Assembly: GCA_013306675.1 (NCBI GenBank)
Contig: JABLUY010000106.1
Coordinates: 1 to 64,000, forward strand
DNA length: 64,000 nucleotides
Reading direction: 5' to 3'
From: Thraustochytrium sp. TN22
Lineage: Eukaryota; Sar; Bigyra; Thraustochytrida; Thraustochytriidae
Both the position numbers and the translations under genes were made by a program. The notes below the pieces were generated by a model that did no database searches, was not told where the DNA came from, and saw only the letters and a list, made by a program, of their open reading frames with translations. Positions 19,463 through 29,155 of the stretch are shown piece by piece. Every line of letters begins with the position of its first letter. Within the stretch, counting starts at the first letter, position 1.

Positions 19463-21175
19463 TCATGAAAGGACACAGCAGCCGCCACCGGCGTCAGGAC
19501 CGGCAGCAGCGTTGACTTTAGGGGCCGGTGCGGCGGTGGAACGCGTGTTGGCGCCGACGTGCGTGGTCTTGGGGTTCGCAGGAAGGCTCGAAGGCAGGGC
19601 CGCAGGAGGCTTAGCGGCCGCCACCGGCTTGGACGCAGGCTGGGGCTTGGCCGGGGCCGAGGTGGGCGCAGTAGCGGCGAGGTGGCGGTTGGAGCCGCCC
19701 TGGCGCTCCGGCGAGAGATGGCGGTTCGAGCGCGCCTTGGGGCCGACGAGCAGCTCCACGTCCGGGCGCTCGACGGCGAGCGCGGTGGAGAGCGCGGCCC
19801 GCTGCGAGGACGTCTTCGCGCCGCGCGACTTGCGTGAGATGGCGCGCTCGAGGGTGCGCGACTTGACGGCGCCTGGCCGCTGGCGCACGATCTCGGCCTC
19901 GCCGGCCGCGAGCTCGAGCTGGAGCTCCTCGAGCCAGTCAAAGATGTCCGCCGGGCTTGGGCGCTCGAAGACGTCAAAGGCCATGCACTGCTCGGTGAGG
20001 CGGAGCAGCGAGATCGGACAGCCGTTGATGGCGGCGATGTCGAGCTGCGTAAAGTCCGGCTGGAAGGACTCGGCAGGGGAGCGCTCCAAAAAGCCGTCCT
20101 TGCCGAGCTGGCGGCCGCACGCGACCTCGGCCAGGAAGCCGCCAAAGGCGTAGACGTCCACGGCCGAGTTGTACGGCGTGGAGAAGAGGAGCTCGGGCGC
20201 CATGAACTCATCCGTGCCGCAAAAGGTCTGGCGGCGCGAGCGCGAGGACTTGCGCGGCTTGTGGCGCGCGTCAAGCTCGCGGCCGTTCTGCAGCTCCACG
20301 CGCGAGTACGTGCCGCGCGCCATGCCAAAGTCGGCCAGCTTGGCCACGACCTGATCCGGCGAGGCGCGCGCCAGCTGGTCCACCGGCAGGTTCAGCAGCG
20401 CGTTGTCCGGCTTGATGTCGCGGTGCATGACGCCGTGCGAGTGCAGGAATTCGATGGCACCGGCGATCTGCGCCGACACGCGCAGGCGCACCGGCCACTT
20501 GAGCACCGAGGTCGTGGTCTTGTCCTTGCGGAGCACGTCCTCCAGCGAGCCGCCGAGCATGAACTCTGTCACGGCAATGATCTTCGTCGTGCCGCCTGTG
20601 CGCTCGATCGTGGCGCCCAGGAGCTTGAGGATGTTGTCGTGCCGGAGGCTGTGCAGCAGCGTGATCTCCGTGATGGCGTACACCTCGTCATCGATCTTCA
20701 CCTCCTTGATGCACACAGTCTGCCCGCGGAACTCGCCGCGCCGAACTACGCTGAAGCTGCCGCTGCCCGAGATGACCTTGCCCATGCGCACCTCCTGCAT
20801 CGGGAAGCTCCAATCCACCTCCGAAAGCTTGGCGATGCTGCGCGGCAGCCGCGCCGCGATCTTGTCCTCCTCACGCCGCACGCTCGCGCGCTGCGCGGCC
20901 AATGCCGCCGCGCCGCTGCTCAGGCCCAGCTGCACCGCCTGCGATTCGTCCTCTTCGCCGTCCGAGTCGCTCTCCAGGCTACCCAGCGCGCCCAGGCCCG
21001 ACGGCAGCTTCGCGCTGTGCCGCTCGTGCAGCGGCTGGCCCAGCATGCGCGCCAGGAACTGCGAGATGTACTCCAGGTCCAGCGCCGCCTGCTCCCCGGC
21101 CAGCCCCGCCTGCTCCGCCGCCGCGGTCGCGCGCTGCGCGTCCGCATCCTGCGCCTCCGACTTTTGCTGCGGCAT
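19463..21175 (-). CDS. TKL-type protein kinase with C-terminal CVLS prenylation box
   Basis: A 570-residue kinase. An N-terminal helix-rich region (1-120) with an acidic Ser/Asp/Glu patch near 67-78 precedes the catalytic domain at about 128-420. All key residues are present: glycine loop SGSGSFSVV (136-144), Lys157 in CIKEV, Glu170 in the C helix, HRDIKPDN (251-258), DFG (282-284) and APE (326-328). The activation segment has a basic insert (KPRKSSRSRR). Hydrophobic residues and the APELL segment suggest the tyrosine-kinase-like group, where most protist members are Ser/Thr kinases. A Pro/Ala/Lys-rich tail ends GGGCCVLS. CVLS fits the CaaX rule for farnesylation, as in H-Ras, and the neighbouring Cys could be palmitoylated, so membrane attachment is predicted. 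The substrate is unknown. Confidence 0.9.
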   Translation of the reverse strand: MPQQKSEAQDADAQRATAAAEQAGLAGEQAALDLEYISQFLARMLGQPLHERHSAKLPSGLGALGSLESDSDGEEDESQAVQLGLSSGAAALAAQRASVRREEDKIAARLPRSIAKLSEVDWSFPMQEVRMGKVISGSGSFSVVRRGEFRGQTVCIKEVKIDDEVYAITEITLLHSLRHDNILKLLGATIERTGGTTKIIAVTEFMLGGSLEDVLRKDKTTTSVLKWPVRLRVSAQIAGAIEFLHSHGVMHRDIKPDNALLNLPVDQLARASPDQVVAKLADFGMARGTYSRVELQNGRELDARHKPRKSSRSRRQTFCGTDEFMAPELLFSTPYNSAVDVYAFGGFLAEVACGRQLGKDGFLERSPAESFQPDFTQLDIAAINGCPISLLRLTEQCMAFDVFERPSPADIFDWLEELQLELAAGEAEIVRQRPGAVKSRTLERAISRKSRGAKTSSQRAALSTALAVERPDVELLVGPKARSNRHLSPERQGGSNRHLAATAPTSAPAKPQPASKPVAAAKPPAALPSSLPANPKTTHVGANTRSTAAPAPKVNAAAGPDAGGGCCVLS

Positions 21176-23236
21176 TTCGCCCGCTTGCCGACTGCGCCCG
21201 GCTCCCGCGACCTGCCGCTGCTGCTCTAGCAGCTCCTGCTCTAGCAGCTCCTGCTCTAGCAGCTCCTGCTGCTGCCTGCTGTACTGTTGCCGCCGCGCGC
21301 GTCGCCCTCCACCTCGGCTTCGTGCGTCGACCGACCGCCGCGCTCAGGGCTCGGGACTCGCGCCGCACGTGCCGCGCCGCGCCACCGCCACCGCCACCGC
21401 CGCGCCGCCGGCCCGAGCCTCGGCGCGCGCCCGGCGCCCCTGCCGCGCCCGCGCGCTCGCGCCCTGGCCGCGCGCGCTCCCGCGCCGCGCGCCCGCCGCC
21501 TGGCCGCGCGCCCCCGCTCGCGCGCGCGCGCGCGCGCGCCGAGGTCCGGCTGGCTGCCTGCCTGGCTGGATGCGAGGCGGCGAGGGGCGAGAACGGGCGG
21601 CTTGACCGCGAGGGATGCGGGCCCGCGCGTGCGAGCGGCTGCCGAGCGAGCGAGCGAGCGAGCGCGCGAGCGCCCGCGCGGGCGAGGCCGCCGCCGCCGC
21701 GAGCGCGCGAGCGAACGGACTCGCGCCGGGTCCGCCACCTGCTACTGTGTTTGCGGTTTGGCTTCCGATGCCGGAGTTTCCTGCGCCCGCATTCGAAATG
21801 CCGGGGTGCACGGAAGACTCCCCGCGCACCCCCTCGGAGCTAGTCGCGCCTAGTTCTGGAGCCCGGGCGAGCAGACGCCGCGGCGCCGGGGCGGGCCTAT
21901 CGCGGGAGCGAGCGCGCGAGGGACCTCCTGGACCAGCGGGAGGACATGAGCCCGAGCAGGTACGGGCTCGGAGGCAGGCTCATGCGCAAGGCAAGGCAAG
22001 GCAAGACAACGCAAGGCAAGGCGCGACGACGTGCGGCCGTCGCATGCGAGAAGCGCCGGGCTGCCTGCCTGGCTGCCTGCCTGCCTGCTTGCTTGCGAAT
22101 TGTGGTGGTGCAGCAAATCAAGGGCCGCGAGGTGGAGCGGCGGTGGCCCAGCGTCGAGGCGCCGGCGCCGCTCACGGCTTTGGTCGCCAGCGAGGATGTG
22201 TTTTGAACACGCGCATCTGCTCGCAGAACCTCGCCCTGCGCGGCGACGGAGGCCTGCGCCAGTGCGCCTGCGACCTGCACTGCATTGCACTGCACGCGCT
22301 CATCACTGGCAGCAACTAACTTAGTTAGTTGTGCGAGCAGCCACGCAGCACATTGGGAGCCATAGTGCCCAGCTTGTTGTCATTGCTTACTGTAGTCTCG
22401 TAGCCAGCCATCACGTCCTTCCTCTCCACCAAGCTCCAGAGCACGGCGGCGTCACTGACGCCTTTGTAGCTCAGCTGGTCAGCTGGCAGCGCCAGCGGCT
22501 GGCCGGGCGCGTCTGCCACTCCAGCGTCTGCACAGCGTCTGCACAGCGTCTGCACAGCGCCTGCAGACTCTGCACAGCGCCTGCAGAAGCTGCAGCAGCG
22601 GCAGCGGCAGCAGCAGCGGCAGCGGCAGCAGCAGCAGCAGCAGCAGCAGCGCCATCGATCGCCCGCGGGCGCTTCTCGGCCGCGTCGCGGCCTTGGATCC
22701 TTTGTCCAAGCGGGCAAGAGCAGGCGAAGAAGCAGGCGCAGGTGCTCGCGGCCAGGCAGACCCAGAACGACTTCTCCGCGCAAGAGCAGCAGCAGCAGCG
22801 GCACAGGTGCGTGGCGGCGGCGGCGGCGGCGGCGGCGGCGCGGCCTGGGAAAGCGCGCGCGACGGCGGCGGGCCGCGCGCAGGCGCAACGGCGGCGGGCC
22901 GGGCGGGCCGCGCGCAGGCAGCGTAGCATGGCATGCGGCGCGGATGGTGCTTCTGCGCAGGCCCCCGAGCTGCGAGTGGTGGTGGACTAGGTCAGGCCAA
23001 GATAGGAGAGGAGAGGATGGATAGCTGGGCGGGGCGCGGCGGGCCAGGCGGCGAATGGATGCGCAGGGCGGTGGTGGAGGCCTTGCACTCGCGCTCGCGC
23101 CGACGCTTGCGCTCGCGCTCGCGCTTGCGCGAGTCCTTGCGTCGACGAGGGTGCAGGGTTCGCGGATAGCGAGCAAGCAAGCAACAGGGGCTGACGTCGT
23201 AGGCGCGCAGGAAAAAAGGACAAGGCAAGAGCAAAG
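21176..23236. other. Divergent kinase/MDH intergenic region, repeat-rich
   Basis: No gene supported in 2 kb. It must contain both 5' regions. It holds CTCTAGCAGCTCCTG tandem units (21222-21270), alternating GC purine/pyrimidine DNA near 21520-21540, GAGC units (21640-21665), GCAAG repeats (21986-22021), CTGC(C) runs (22060-22095), a CAGCGTCTGCA minisatellite (22518-22580), GCAGCG triplets (22583-22650) and GGC runs (22805-22845). Open frames are low-complexity. Confidence 0.5.
22518..22650. repeat. CAGCGTCTGCA minisatellite merging into CAG/CGG triplets
   Basis: An 11-bp unit ACAGCGTCTGC is repeated about four times, then degenerate copies (CAGCGCCTGCAG) lead into an alternating GCAGCG/GCAGCA triplet tract of about 65 bp. 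Confidence 0.8.
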
Positions 23237-24241
23237 ATGGGCGGCAACCAGGCCAAGGGCGGCAAGCGCTTCAACGTGGCGGTGCTGGGCGCCGCGGGCG
23301 GCATCGGCCAGCCTCTGTCGCTGCTGTGCGCGACGTCGCCGTACGTGAAGCGGCTGCACGTGTACGATGTGGTCCCGGTGGTGAACGGCGTGGGCGTGGA
23401 CCTGGCGCACATCAACACGCCGGTTGAGTGCAAGGGCTTTGCGGGCGACCTCAAGGACGCCGAGGCGTCGGCCAAGACGCTGCGCGAGGCGCTGGCCGGC
23501 TCTGACGTGGTCATTATCCCGGCCGGCGTGCCGCGCAAGCCCGGCATGACCCGCGCCGACCTCTTCAAGATCAACGCCGGCATCGTGGCGGGCCTCGTCG
23601 AGGGTGTTGCCGACGCCTGCCCCAAGGCCATGATCTGCATCATCTCCAACCCGGTCAACGCCACGGTGCCCATCGCCGCCGAGGTGCTCAAGAAGAAGGG
23701 CTGCTATGACAAGCAGCGCCTCTTCGGCGTCTCCACGCTCGACGTCGTCCGCGCGCAGAAGTTCATCGGCGAGAAGGCCAACATCGACCCGGACACTGTC
23801 GACGTCACCGTCATCGGCGGCCACTCCGGCGTCACCATCCTGCCGCTGCTCTCGCAGATCAAGCCCTCCGTCACGCTCTCGCAGGAGGACGTGGCCGCGC
23901 TCACCACGCGCATCCAGAACGCCGGCACCGAAGTCGTCGAGGCCAAGGCTGGCGGCGGCTCCGCCACGCTCTCCATGGCGTACGCTGGCTACCGCTTCGC
24001 CGCCTCCGTCATGGCCGGCCTTCGCGGCGAGTCCAACGTCATCGAGTGCGCTTACGTGCCCAGCGACCTCACCGACCTCGAGTTCTTCGCCTCCAAGGTC
24101 CAGCTCGGCCCCAACGGCGCTGAGAAGATCATCCCCTTTAAGGATCTCTCCGACTTCGAGAAGAAGAAGCTCGAGGAGGAGGTCAAGGCCGAGCTCGCGC
24201 AGAGCATCAAGCAGGGCGTCGACTTCGTCGCCTCCCTCTAA
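23237..24241 (+). CDS. MDH: Malate dehydrogenase (NAD-dependent)
   Basis: A 334-residue malate dehydrogenase, interconverting malate and oxaloacetate with NAD. The Rossmann nucleotide motif is GAAGGIGQP at about 18-26, followed by the family's [27 protein letters not shown]. Substrate and catalytic residues are visible: [13 protein letters not shown] (substrate-loop arginines), NPVNATVP, the RVRAQKFI-equivalent [10 protein letters not shown] and catalytic His in [10 protein letters not shown]. It resembles the mitochondrial/glyoxysomal MDH branch rather than the animal cytosolic one. Only 11 residues precede the core, so no transit peptide is evident, and the C-terminus VASL is not a PTS1 signal. 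It may be cytosolic, or the targeting exon may have been missed. Confidence 0.96.
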   Translation: MGGNQAKGGKRFNVAVLGAAGGIGQPLSLLCATSPYVKRLHVYDVVPVVNGVGVDLAHINTPVECKGFAGDLKDAEASAKTLREALAGSDVVIIPAGVPRKPGMTRADLFKINAGIVAGLVEGVADACPKAMICIISNPVNATVPIAAEVLKKKGCYDKQRLFGVSTLDVVRAQKFIGEKANIDPDTVDVTVIGGHSGVTILPLLSQIKPSVTLSQEDVAALTTRIQNAGTEVVEAKAGGGSATLSMAYAGYRFAASVMAGLRGESNVIECAYVPSDLTDLEFFASKVQLGPNGAEKIIPFKDLSDFEKKKLEEEVKAELAQSIKQGVDFVASL

Positions 24242-24799
24242 AGAAGGACAGACCACCTCTTTGAATGTCTGCACGCGCCCACGGATGCAGCCTAAAGCCA
24301 TCACTGATTGATTTTACCCTTCATGTCTCCACAAAAATCAGGTCCGAGTCTATAAGGAGGACATGGACTTGGCTTCGGCTTTGGACCCGTCTGGCTGCGT
24401 TTGGAACGAAAGTATGTGTTGATAAGTTTTGGGTTACCTGGTACTGATACGAAGAAACAGAGAGCGCGAGATGTGAGCAGGAAGCAGTGAGCCGAAAGGG
24501 TGAAAGATCCAAGCGATGAGTATGCACATTTCCCTCCCTCCCATGGGTTAGTTCCTCGGACGGGCACAGACAGTCGTGAGCGAGCGTTTGGCCTGGGTTA
24601 CACATGTTACGAGAGCGCACGCGCCTGGCTCGCAGGGCACGCAAATTGCAAACAAAGGCCCGATTGCCTCGCAAGGCCGCCTCTCGCCACTGTCGTTGTC
24701 ATCAGCGTGGTCGTCGTCGTGGTCGTCGTCATCGTCGTCGTCGTCGCCATCGTCCTTGGGGCTCCAAAGCCACTGCCGCAGTCTTTTTTCGTTTTCTTT
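24242..24799. other. Convergent intergenic region, MDH / CFAP20
   Basis: No gene supported. Relatively AT-rich 3' flanks; a GTC/GTG triplet run lies at about 24690-24760. Confidence 0.45.
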
Positions 24800-25498
24800 T
24801 TACTCAGCAGCAGCAGCATCAGCCGGGGCGGTTTCTGGAGCCGCCTCCGCAGCTTCCTCGGCGGGCGCTGGCGAGGCGGCACCCTCGGCGGCGGCCGGCG
24901 CCGCACCAGCGCCCGCCTTGGCGGCGGCGCCCTTCTGCACGGGCATGAAGAGCTTGAACTCGGGCGGCAGCTCGTCCTCCGAGTACAGGCGGTCGGAAAA
25001 GTAAATTCGCCGGATACGGCAGTTCGCGTGGATCTGCACGCGCAGCGTCTCGATGTAGTTGGTGCCGTAGGCGCGGCGGCAAAAGTCGCTCAGGTTGAAC
25101 TGGATCTGGTTCCAGCCCTCGTCCAGGCGCATCGGCATGGTGCAGATGAACGGCTTCACGCGCGTGCTCGACTGGTAGTTGCTCGCGCGGAAGCGCCGCC
25201 GCACATTCTTGTCATCCAGGATCTGCACCTCGAAAGTAAAGTACTTCTTCAGGTTCTTGATGATCATCACCAGGAACGGCAGCTTGATGCCCAGCGTCTT
25301 CTTCGCCTCCGCCGGGCACGTGATATAGTTGGTGCTCACGTTCGTGCCGATAATCTCCAGCACGCTGGACTGGATGTCCATGTCCGTGATGCGCTTGATG
25401 TGCCCATTGCGCACCTGCTTGTCCCAGATCTGCAGCGGCTTGCTGCCGATGCTGTACAGGATCGACAGGAACCCCGACTGGTACGTGTTGCGGAACAT
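24800..25498 (-). CDS. CFAP20: CFAP20 (BUG22/GTL3) with Ala/Glu C-terminal extension
   Basis: A 232-residue orthologue of CFAP20, an axonemal doublet-microtubule inner-junction protein also found in some non-ciliated lineages. Residues 1-188 follow the animal protein almost residue for residue: [56 protein letters not shown] and [20 protein letters not shown]. The start is set at MFRNTY because that is the invariant family start, though the frame runs 30 codons further. The normal protein ends shortly after FKLFMPVQ; here about 40 extra residues rich in Ala, Glu and Pro follow. Presence supports a flagellated life stage. Confidence 0.97.
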   Translation of the reverse strand: MFRNTYQSGFLSILYSIGSKPLQIWDKQVRNGHIKRITDMDIQSSVLEIIGTNVSTNYITCPAEAKKTLGIKLPFLVMIIKNLKKYFTFEVQILDDKNVRRRFRASNYQSSTRVKPFICTMPMRLDEGWNQIQFNLSDFCRRAYGTNYIETLRVQIHANCRIRRIYFSDRLYSEDELPPEFKLFMPVQKGAAAKAGAGAAPAAAEGAASPAPAEEAAEAAPETAPADAAAAE

Positions 25499-26530
25499 CC
25501 TCCTGCTCTCCGAGCTCAAACCCAAGGGGGCGCGAGCCGCTCGGTCCGCTCGAGGACGACGCGCGAGAAGCCACGCACGCCTCGCCACGCCCTGCCTCCC
25601 TGCCTGCCGGTCTGCCTGCCTGCCTGCCTGCCTGCCTGCCGACCGACCGATCGATCGACTGCAGAGAGATCAGCTTTGCTCGCTCAGAACCACGCCGCGC
25701 GCCCTGCCGGCCTCCGTGCGGCTCCTCCTCGCCGCCGCCGCCGCGGCGCTCGCCGCCTCCGTAACGGTACAGCCGCGCGCGCCCTGCCCGCCTCCCTCCA
25801 CTACCCTGCCGCCTCTCCCACTGCCTCTACCGGCCTGCAGAGGCGTTGAGAGGGCGTTCTCCGGAGGACAGCCCAGTGGACTAGGAGGGGAAGGCCTTGG
25901 CAAGAATGGGTGGCGCATCACTGGTGGCAGGTTGTCCCCCTGATGCCACTGAGGAAGGTTGGCGCCGGATTAGGAGGGGCGTGGCTCAGAGGGAGGACGG
26001 CGCGGCGCGCGGATGGATGATGGTTGCTGGCTATGGCTAGGAACGGATCTCGTGGCGGGTGAAGGTGTCTCCGTCATTGATCTTCGCCCGCCGACCATTC
26101 GTAAACTTGCGTGGTTGTTTGGGACGGGAGAAGCATGTCACTCATCACAGCACGTCTTGCGTTGTCTTGATCGTCGGTTGATCATCGCATTGCCGAGGTT
26201 CGGCCCTTTTGCCAGGCGGAGGCCCGTGCTGGGCGTCTTGCGCCAATTTGCACTGCCGAAGTGATGATCGGCAGCCTGGCTCGGACGAGCGATGCAGTAG
26301 TGGCAGTCCTGTGGAGCGGAGCACGAGCGCCAGTGATGCCAACTTGAGCCAATGCTCTGCGTGTGCTGCTGTTGGGCGTGATTGGTAAATAGGGGTCCTC
26401 GATGCGCGCACTCGCCCCAACAAGTTCTACATCACGTACGTCACGCAGCCGCCAGGCCAGGCAGATTGCAAGGAGGCAAGACTGTGACTCGAGCTGCGCA
26501 GGAGCGGCAGCGACGGCCAGCTGATCATGA
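25499..26530. other. Divergent CFAP20 / TPR-gene intergenic region
   Basis: No gene supported. Should hold both promoters. It contains a CCTG tetranucleotide array with flanking GACC/GATC units at 25600-25657 in what should be the CFAP20 leader; the rest is unremarkable mixed sequence. Confidence 0.45.
25600..25657. repeat. CCTG tetranucleotide microsatellite
   Basis: About eight uninterrupted TGCC units followed by GACC and GATC units. Comparable CCTG/CAGG arrays lie at 22060-22095, 38170-38205 and 38262-38292. Confidence 0.85.
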
Positions 26531-29155
26531 ATGTCCACCAGCATGACGCCGTGGCTCGCGCGGCTCGCAGGCCGCCCCGTGGGCCTGGCGCTGGACCTCG
26601 AGGCGGAGCGCATCGTGGATGTGCGCGGCGTGAGCTTGGCGTGCTTGGTCGACCTCGCCGCGGACCTGAGGAATGGCGTCGTGGCCGCCGACGTGCAGCT
26701 TGCGCAGGCTTTGCGTGACATCGAGGGCGGCGTGGCCCGTGCCGGCGAGACGCTACAGGTCCGGGTGCCATCCTCGTCCTCAGGCGTGCTCGTACTTGCG
26801 GCCCCAAGGGGCGAGGAGGAGGAGGAGGAGGAGGAGGAGGAGGGGGAGGAGCCCGTGCGGCTCGTGCAGGGTGAGGACGTTGAGCTGAAGCCGCGCGAGG
26901 CATGGACCACGGAAGATGTCGCCGCGTACGTGGTGCTGCCCGCGACGGCTGCGTTGCCGGACGGCGAGCAGTTCTATCTGAATCTGCTACCGGCTGCCTG
27001 CGTCGGCAGCGCCTTCCAGGGCGCCTTCGTCAGCCAGGCGCGCAGGTGCGCCTTCGCCGACCTCGTGACGGCGTTGCAGGCGCACTATGCTGCCCAAGGC
27101 GCCGACCCGACGCAGGTCTTCCTCTGGCTCGACATCTTTTCCGCGAATCAACCGTTGCTCACGAGCGCGGACGCGCCGCCTCCACAAGTGCAGGACCGTC
27201 GCGTCCGCGTGCTCACAGAAGGTCTGCACGCGGCCATTGAGGCTTTCGATGACTTTGTCATCTTCTTTGACCGCTGGGACGCGCCTGCCCCCCTCCAGCG
27301 CGCCTGGTGCGTCTGGGAGATCCTCGGCGCCGCACGTGCCCGCGCCCAAGGGCAAGCCGTGCAAATTGTGTACGCCAATGGGGAGAGTGAGCGCTTCGTC
27401 GACCTGCTTCGACGCGACGTCTCCGCTGTGCTGGCCACCATGGTCGACAAGATGGATATGCGGCAGGCGCAGTGCTACAAGGCTGTTGACAAGACCATGA
27501 TCGATGCCGCGGTGACGGCATCCCTACCAGGAGGCTATGTGGCACTCAACACGCTCATCAGCGGCCTCGTCCGCACGTGGCGCGCTCAAATGGCCGTCGC
27601 GGCCGCCGATGCCGCAGCCGCGCAGGGGCCGCGGGATGAGGCGCTATCGCAGCTGCTCATGCAGACTGCGCTCCTGCTCTACGTGCAGGGCGACGGCGAG
27701 GCGGCTCTCGAGCACGCGCAGAGCGCGCTGGCCGTCTGCGAGGACGTCTTTGGCCCTCGCGATGAACACGTCTCCCGGATGATCAACAACATCGCACTGG
27801 GCCTCGCGGCGCAGGGTAAACTTGGCGACGCCTTGCTCTGGCATGAACGCGCGCTCGAGCTCGACACGGACGCGCAGGGCCCGCGTAGCGCCGCCGTCGC
27901 GGCCACGTTCAACAACATGGCCGCTATACACCGCACAAAGGGCGATTACGAGCGCGCTCGCGAGCTCTTCGGCCAGGCGCTCGACATTTTGCGTGAGGCT
28001 CTCGGGCCTCGTCACCCCAAGGTCGTCACCGCGCTCAACAACGTTGCGAGCACCTACGTGGCCCAGGGCCGCCTCGACGAGGCGCTCAAGGTTCTCGATG
28101 AATCGCTCGCGCTGTGCCGCGATGGACTGCGCCCCGGGGAACCCGAGGCCGAGGCCACCACCCTGCGCGACCGAGGCATGGTCTACCGCGCCCAACGTCG
28201 TCTCGACCTCGCGCTGGAGAATTTCCAAGCCGCGCGTCGTTTACGCTCACTGGCGCTCGGAGCGCGCCACCCGGACGTGGCCGCGCTCCTCGGCAACGTC
28301 GCCTACGTGCGCATGGAGCAGGGACACTTCGCCGAAGCGCTCCACCTCTTCGAAGAGACCCGTGACATCTACATGGAGGTCCTCGGCCCGCGGCACCCTG
28401 AGGTCGCCGCTGCTCTCAACAACATGGCCGGCCTGTTCTGCACGCAGGACCGCGATACGGACGCCATCCCGCTCTTTGAAGACGCCCTCGCCATCTACCG
28501 CGAGGTTCTCGGCGAACATCACGAAAAGGTAGCTGACACCCTTAGCAACCTGAGCTCCGCGCATGCAAGCCTTGCACTGCGCCTCCAAGGCGAGGACCAG
28601 AGCCGCCATCGCGAAATCGCGCTGCGTGGCTACCTCCAAGCTCTTGACATCTACACCGACATGCTCATTCCGAGCCACCCGCACATGGGCGAAGTCCACG
28701 GCAGCATCGCGCTCACCTACTTTCTCATGGAGCGATTTGACGAGGCGCTCCCGCACATGCTCCCAGCCCTGGAGTACACGAAAAGGTGTTTCGGCGCGCG
28801 CCACTTTGGAGTTTCCACGCAGCTCAACAACCTCGGCCGCACCTTACTTGCTTTGGAGCGTTTTCCGGACGCTCTCGAGGCATACCGTGAAGCGCTCGAT
28901 ATCCGCCTTGAGTGCCGCGGCACACGGCATCCAGACACGGCCGAGTCCCTGGTTGGCCTAGGTACCGTGCACGCCGCCATGGGAGATTGGCAGCTGGCCT
29001 TCGATCGGTTTCGCGAGGCCAACACCATTTACAAGAGGAGTTTCGGCCGCAGACATCCCTTCACCACGTTCACCTCAAGGGCGATTGAGGACGCACGCCA
29101 GCAACTGCCGGCGCAGGCCCAAGCTCCAACGACCCGACCATGCTCTGTGATGTAG
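26531..29155 (+). CDS. TIR/HET-like plus kinesin-light-chain-type TPR protein with CSVM box
   Basis: An 874-residue protein. The first 140 residues form a small domain of unknown type interrupted by a run of about 10 Glu. Residues about 145-300 hold VFLWLDIFSANQ (196-207) and FDRWDAPAPLQRAWCVWEI (246-264), a pattern seen in TPR proteins of many protists; the W-x-D-x-(F/L)-x-x-N-Q core recalls the fungal HET domain, itself TIR-like. Residues about 375-850 are ten or so TPR repeats of the kinesin-light-chain type, with repeated ALGPRHP-V-LNN and LERFPDALEAYREALDI spacing. The C-terminus is CSVM, a CaaX farnesylation box. Family knowledge suggests a signalling or immune-like scaffold; enzymatic activity of the N-terminal region is not shown. 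The ATG is the first in frame. Confidence 0.8.
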   Translation: MSTSMTPWLARLAGRPVGLALDLEAERIVDVRGVSLACLVDLAADLRNGVVAADVQLAQALRDIEGGVARAGETLQVRVPSSSSGVLVLAAPRGEEEEEEEEEEGEEPVRLVQGEDVELKPREAWTTEDVAAYVVLPATAALPDGEQFYLNLLPAACVGSAFQGAFVSQARRCAFADLVTALQAHYAAQGADPTQVFLWLDIFSANQPLLTSADAPPPQVQDRRVRVLTEGLHAAIEAFDDFVIFFDRWDAPAPLQRAWCVWEILGAARARAQGQAVQIVYANGESERFVDLLRRDVSAVLATMVDKMDMRQAQCYKAVDKTMIDAAVTASLPGGYVALNTLISGLVRTWRAQMAVAAADAAAAQGPRDEALSQLLMQTALLLYVQGDGEAALEHAQSALAVCEDVFGPRDEHVSRMINNIALGLAAQGKLGDALLWHERALELDTDAQGPRSAAVAATFNNMAAIHRTKGDYERARELFGQALDILREALGPRHPKVVTALNNVASTYVAQGRLDEALKVLDESLALCRDGLRPGEPEAEATTLRDRGMVYRAQRRLDLALENFQAARRLRSLALGARHPDVAALLGNVAYVRMEQGHFAEALHLFEETRDIYMEVLGPRHPEVAAALNNMAGLFCTQDRDTDAIPLFEDALAIYREVLGEHHEKVADTLSNLSSAHASLALRLQGEDQSRHREIALRGYLQALDIYTDMLIPSHPHMGEVHGSIALTYFLMERFDEALPHMLPALEYTKRCFGARHFGVSTQLNNLGRTLLALERFPDALEAYREALDIRLECRGTRHPDTAESLVGLGTVHAAMGDWQLAFDRFREANTIYKRSFGRRHPFTTFTSRAIEDARQQLPAQAQAPTTRPCSVM

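Noticed and set aside
22462-22535. tRNA-like A box (TAGCTCAGCTGGTCAG)
   Set aside because: No matching B box (GGTTCGA-type) or foldable anticodon and T arms follow at the right distance; the surrounding sequence is a CTGCA repeat.
22325-24304. Long minus-strand open frame (about 660 codons) antisense to MDH
   Set aside because: It mirrors the MDH coding sequence and runs into low complexity; high GC removes stop codons on the opposite strand. No domain is present.
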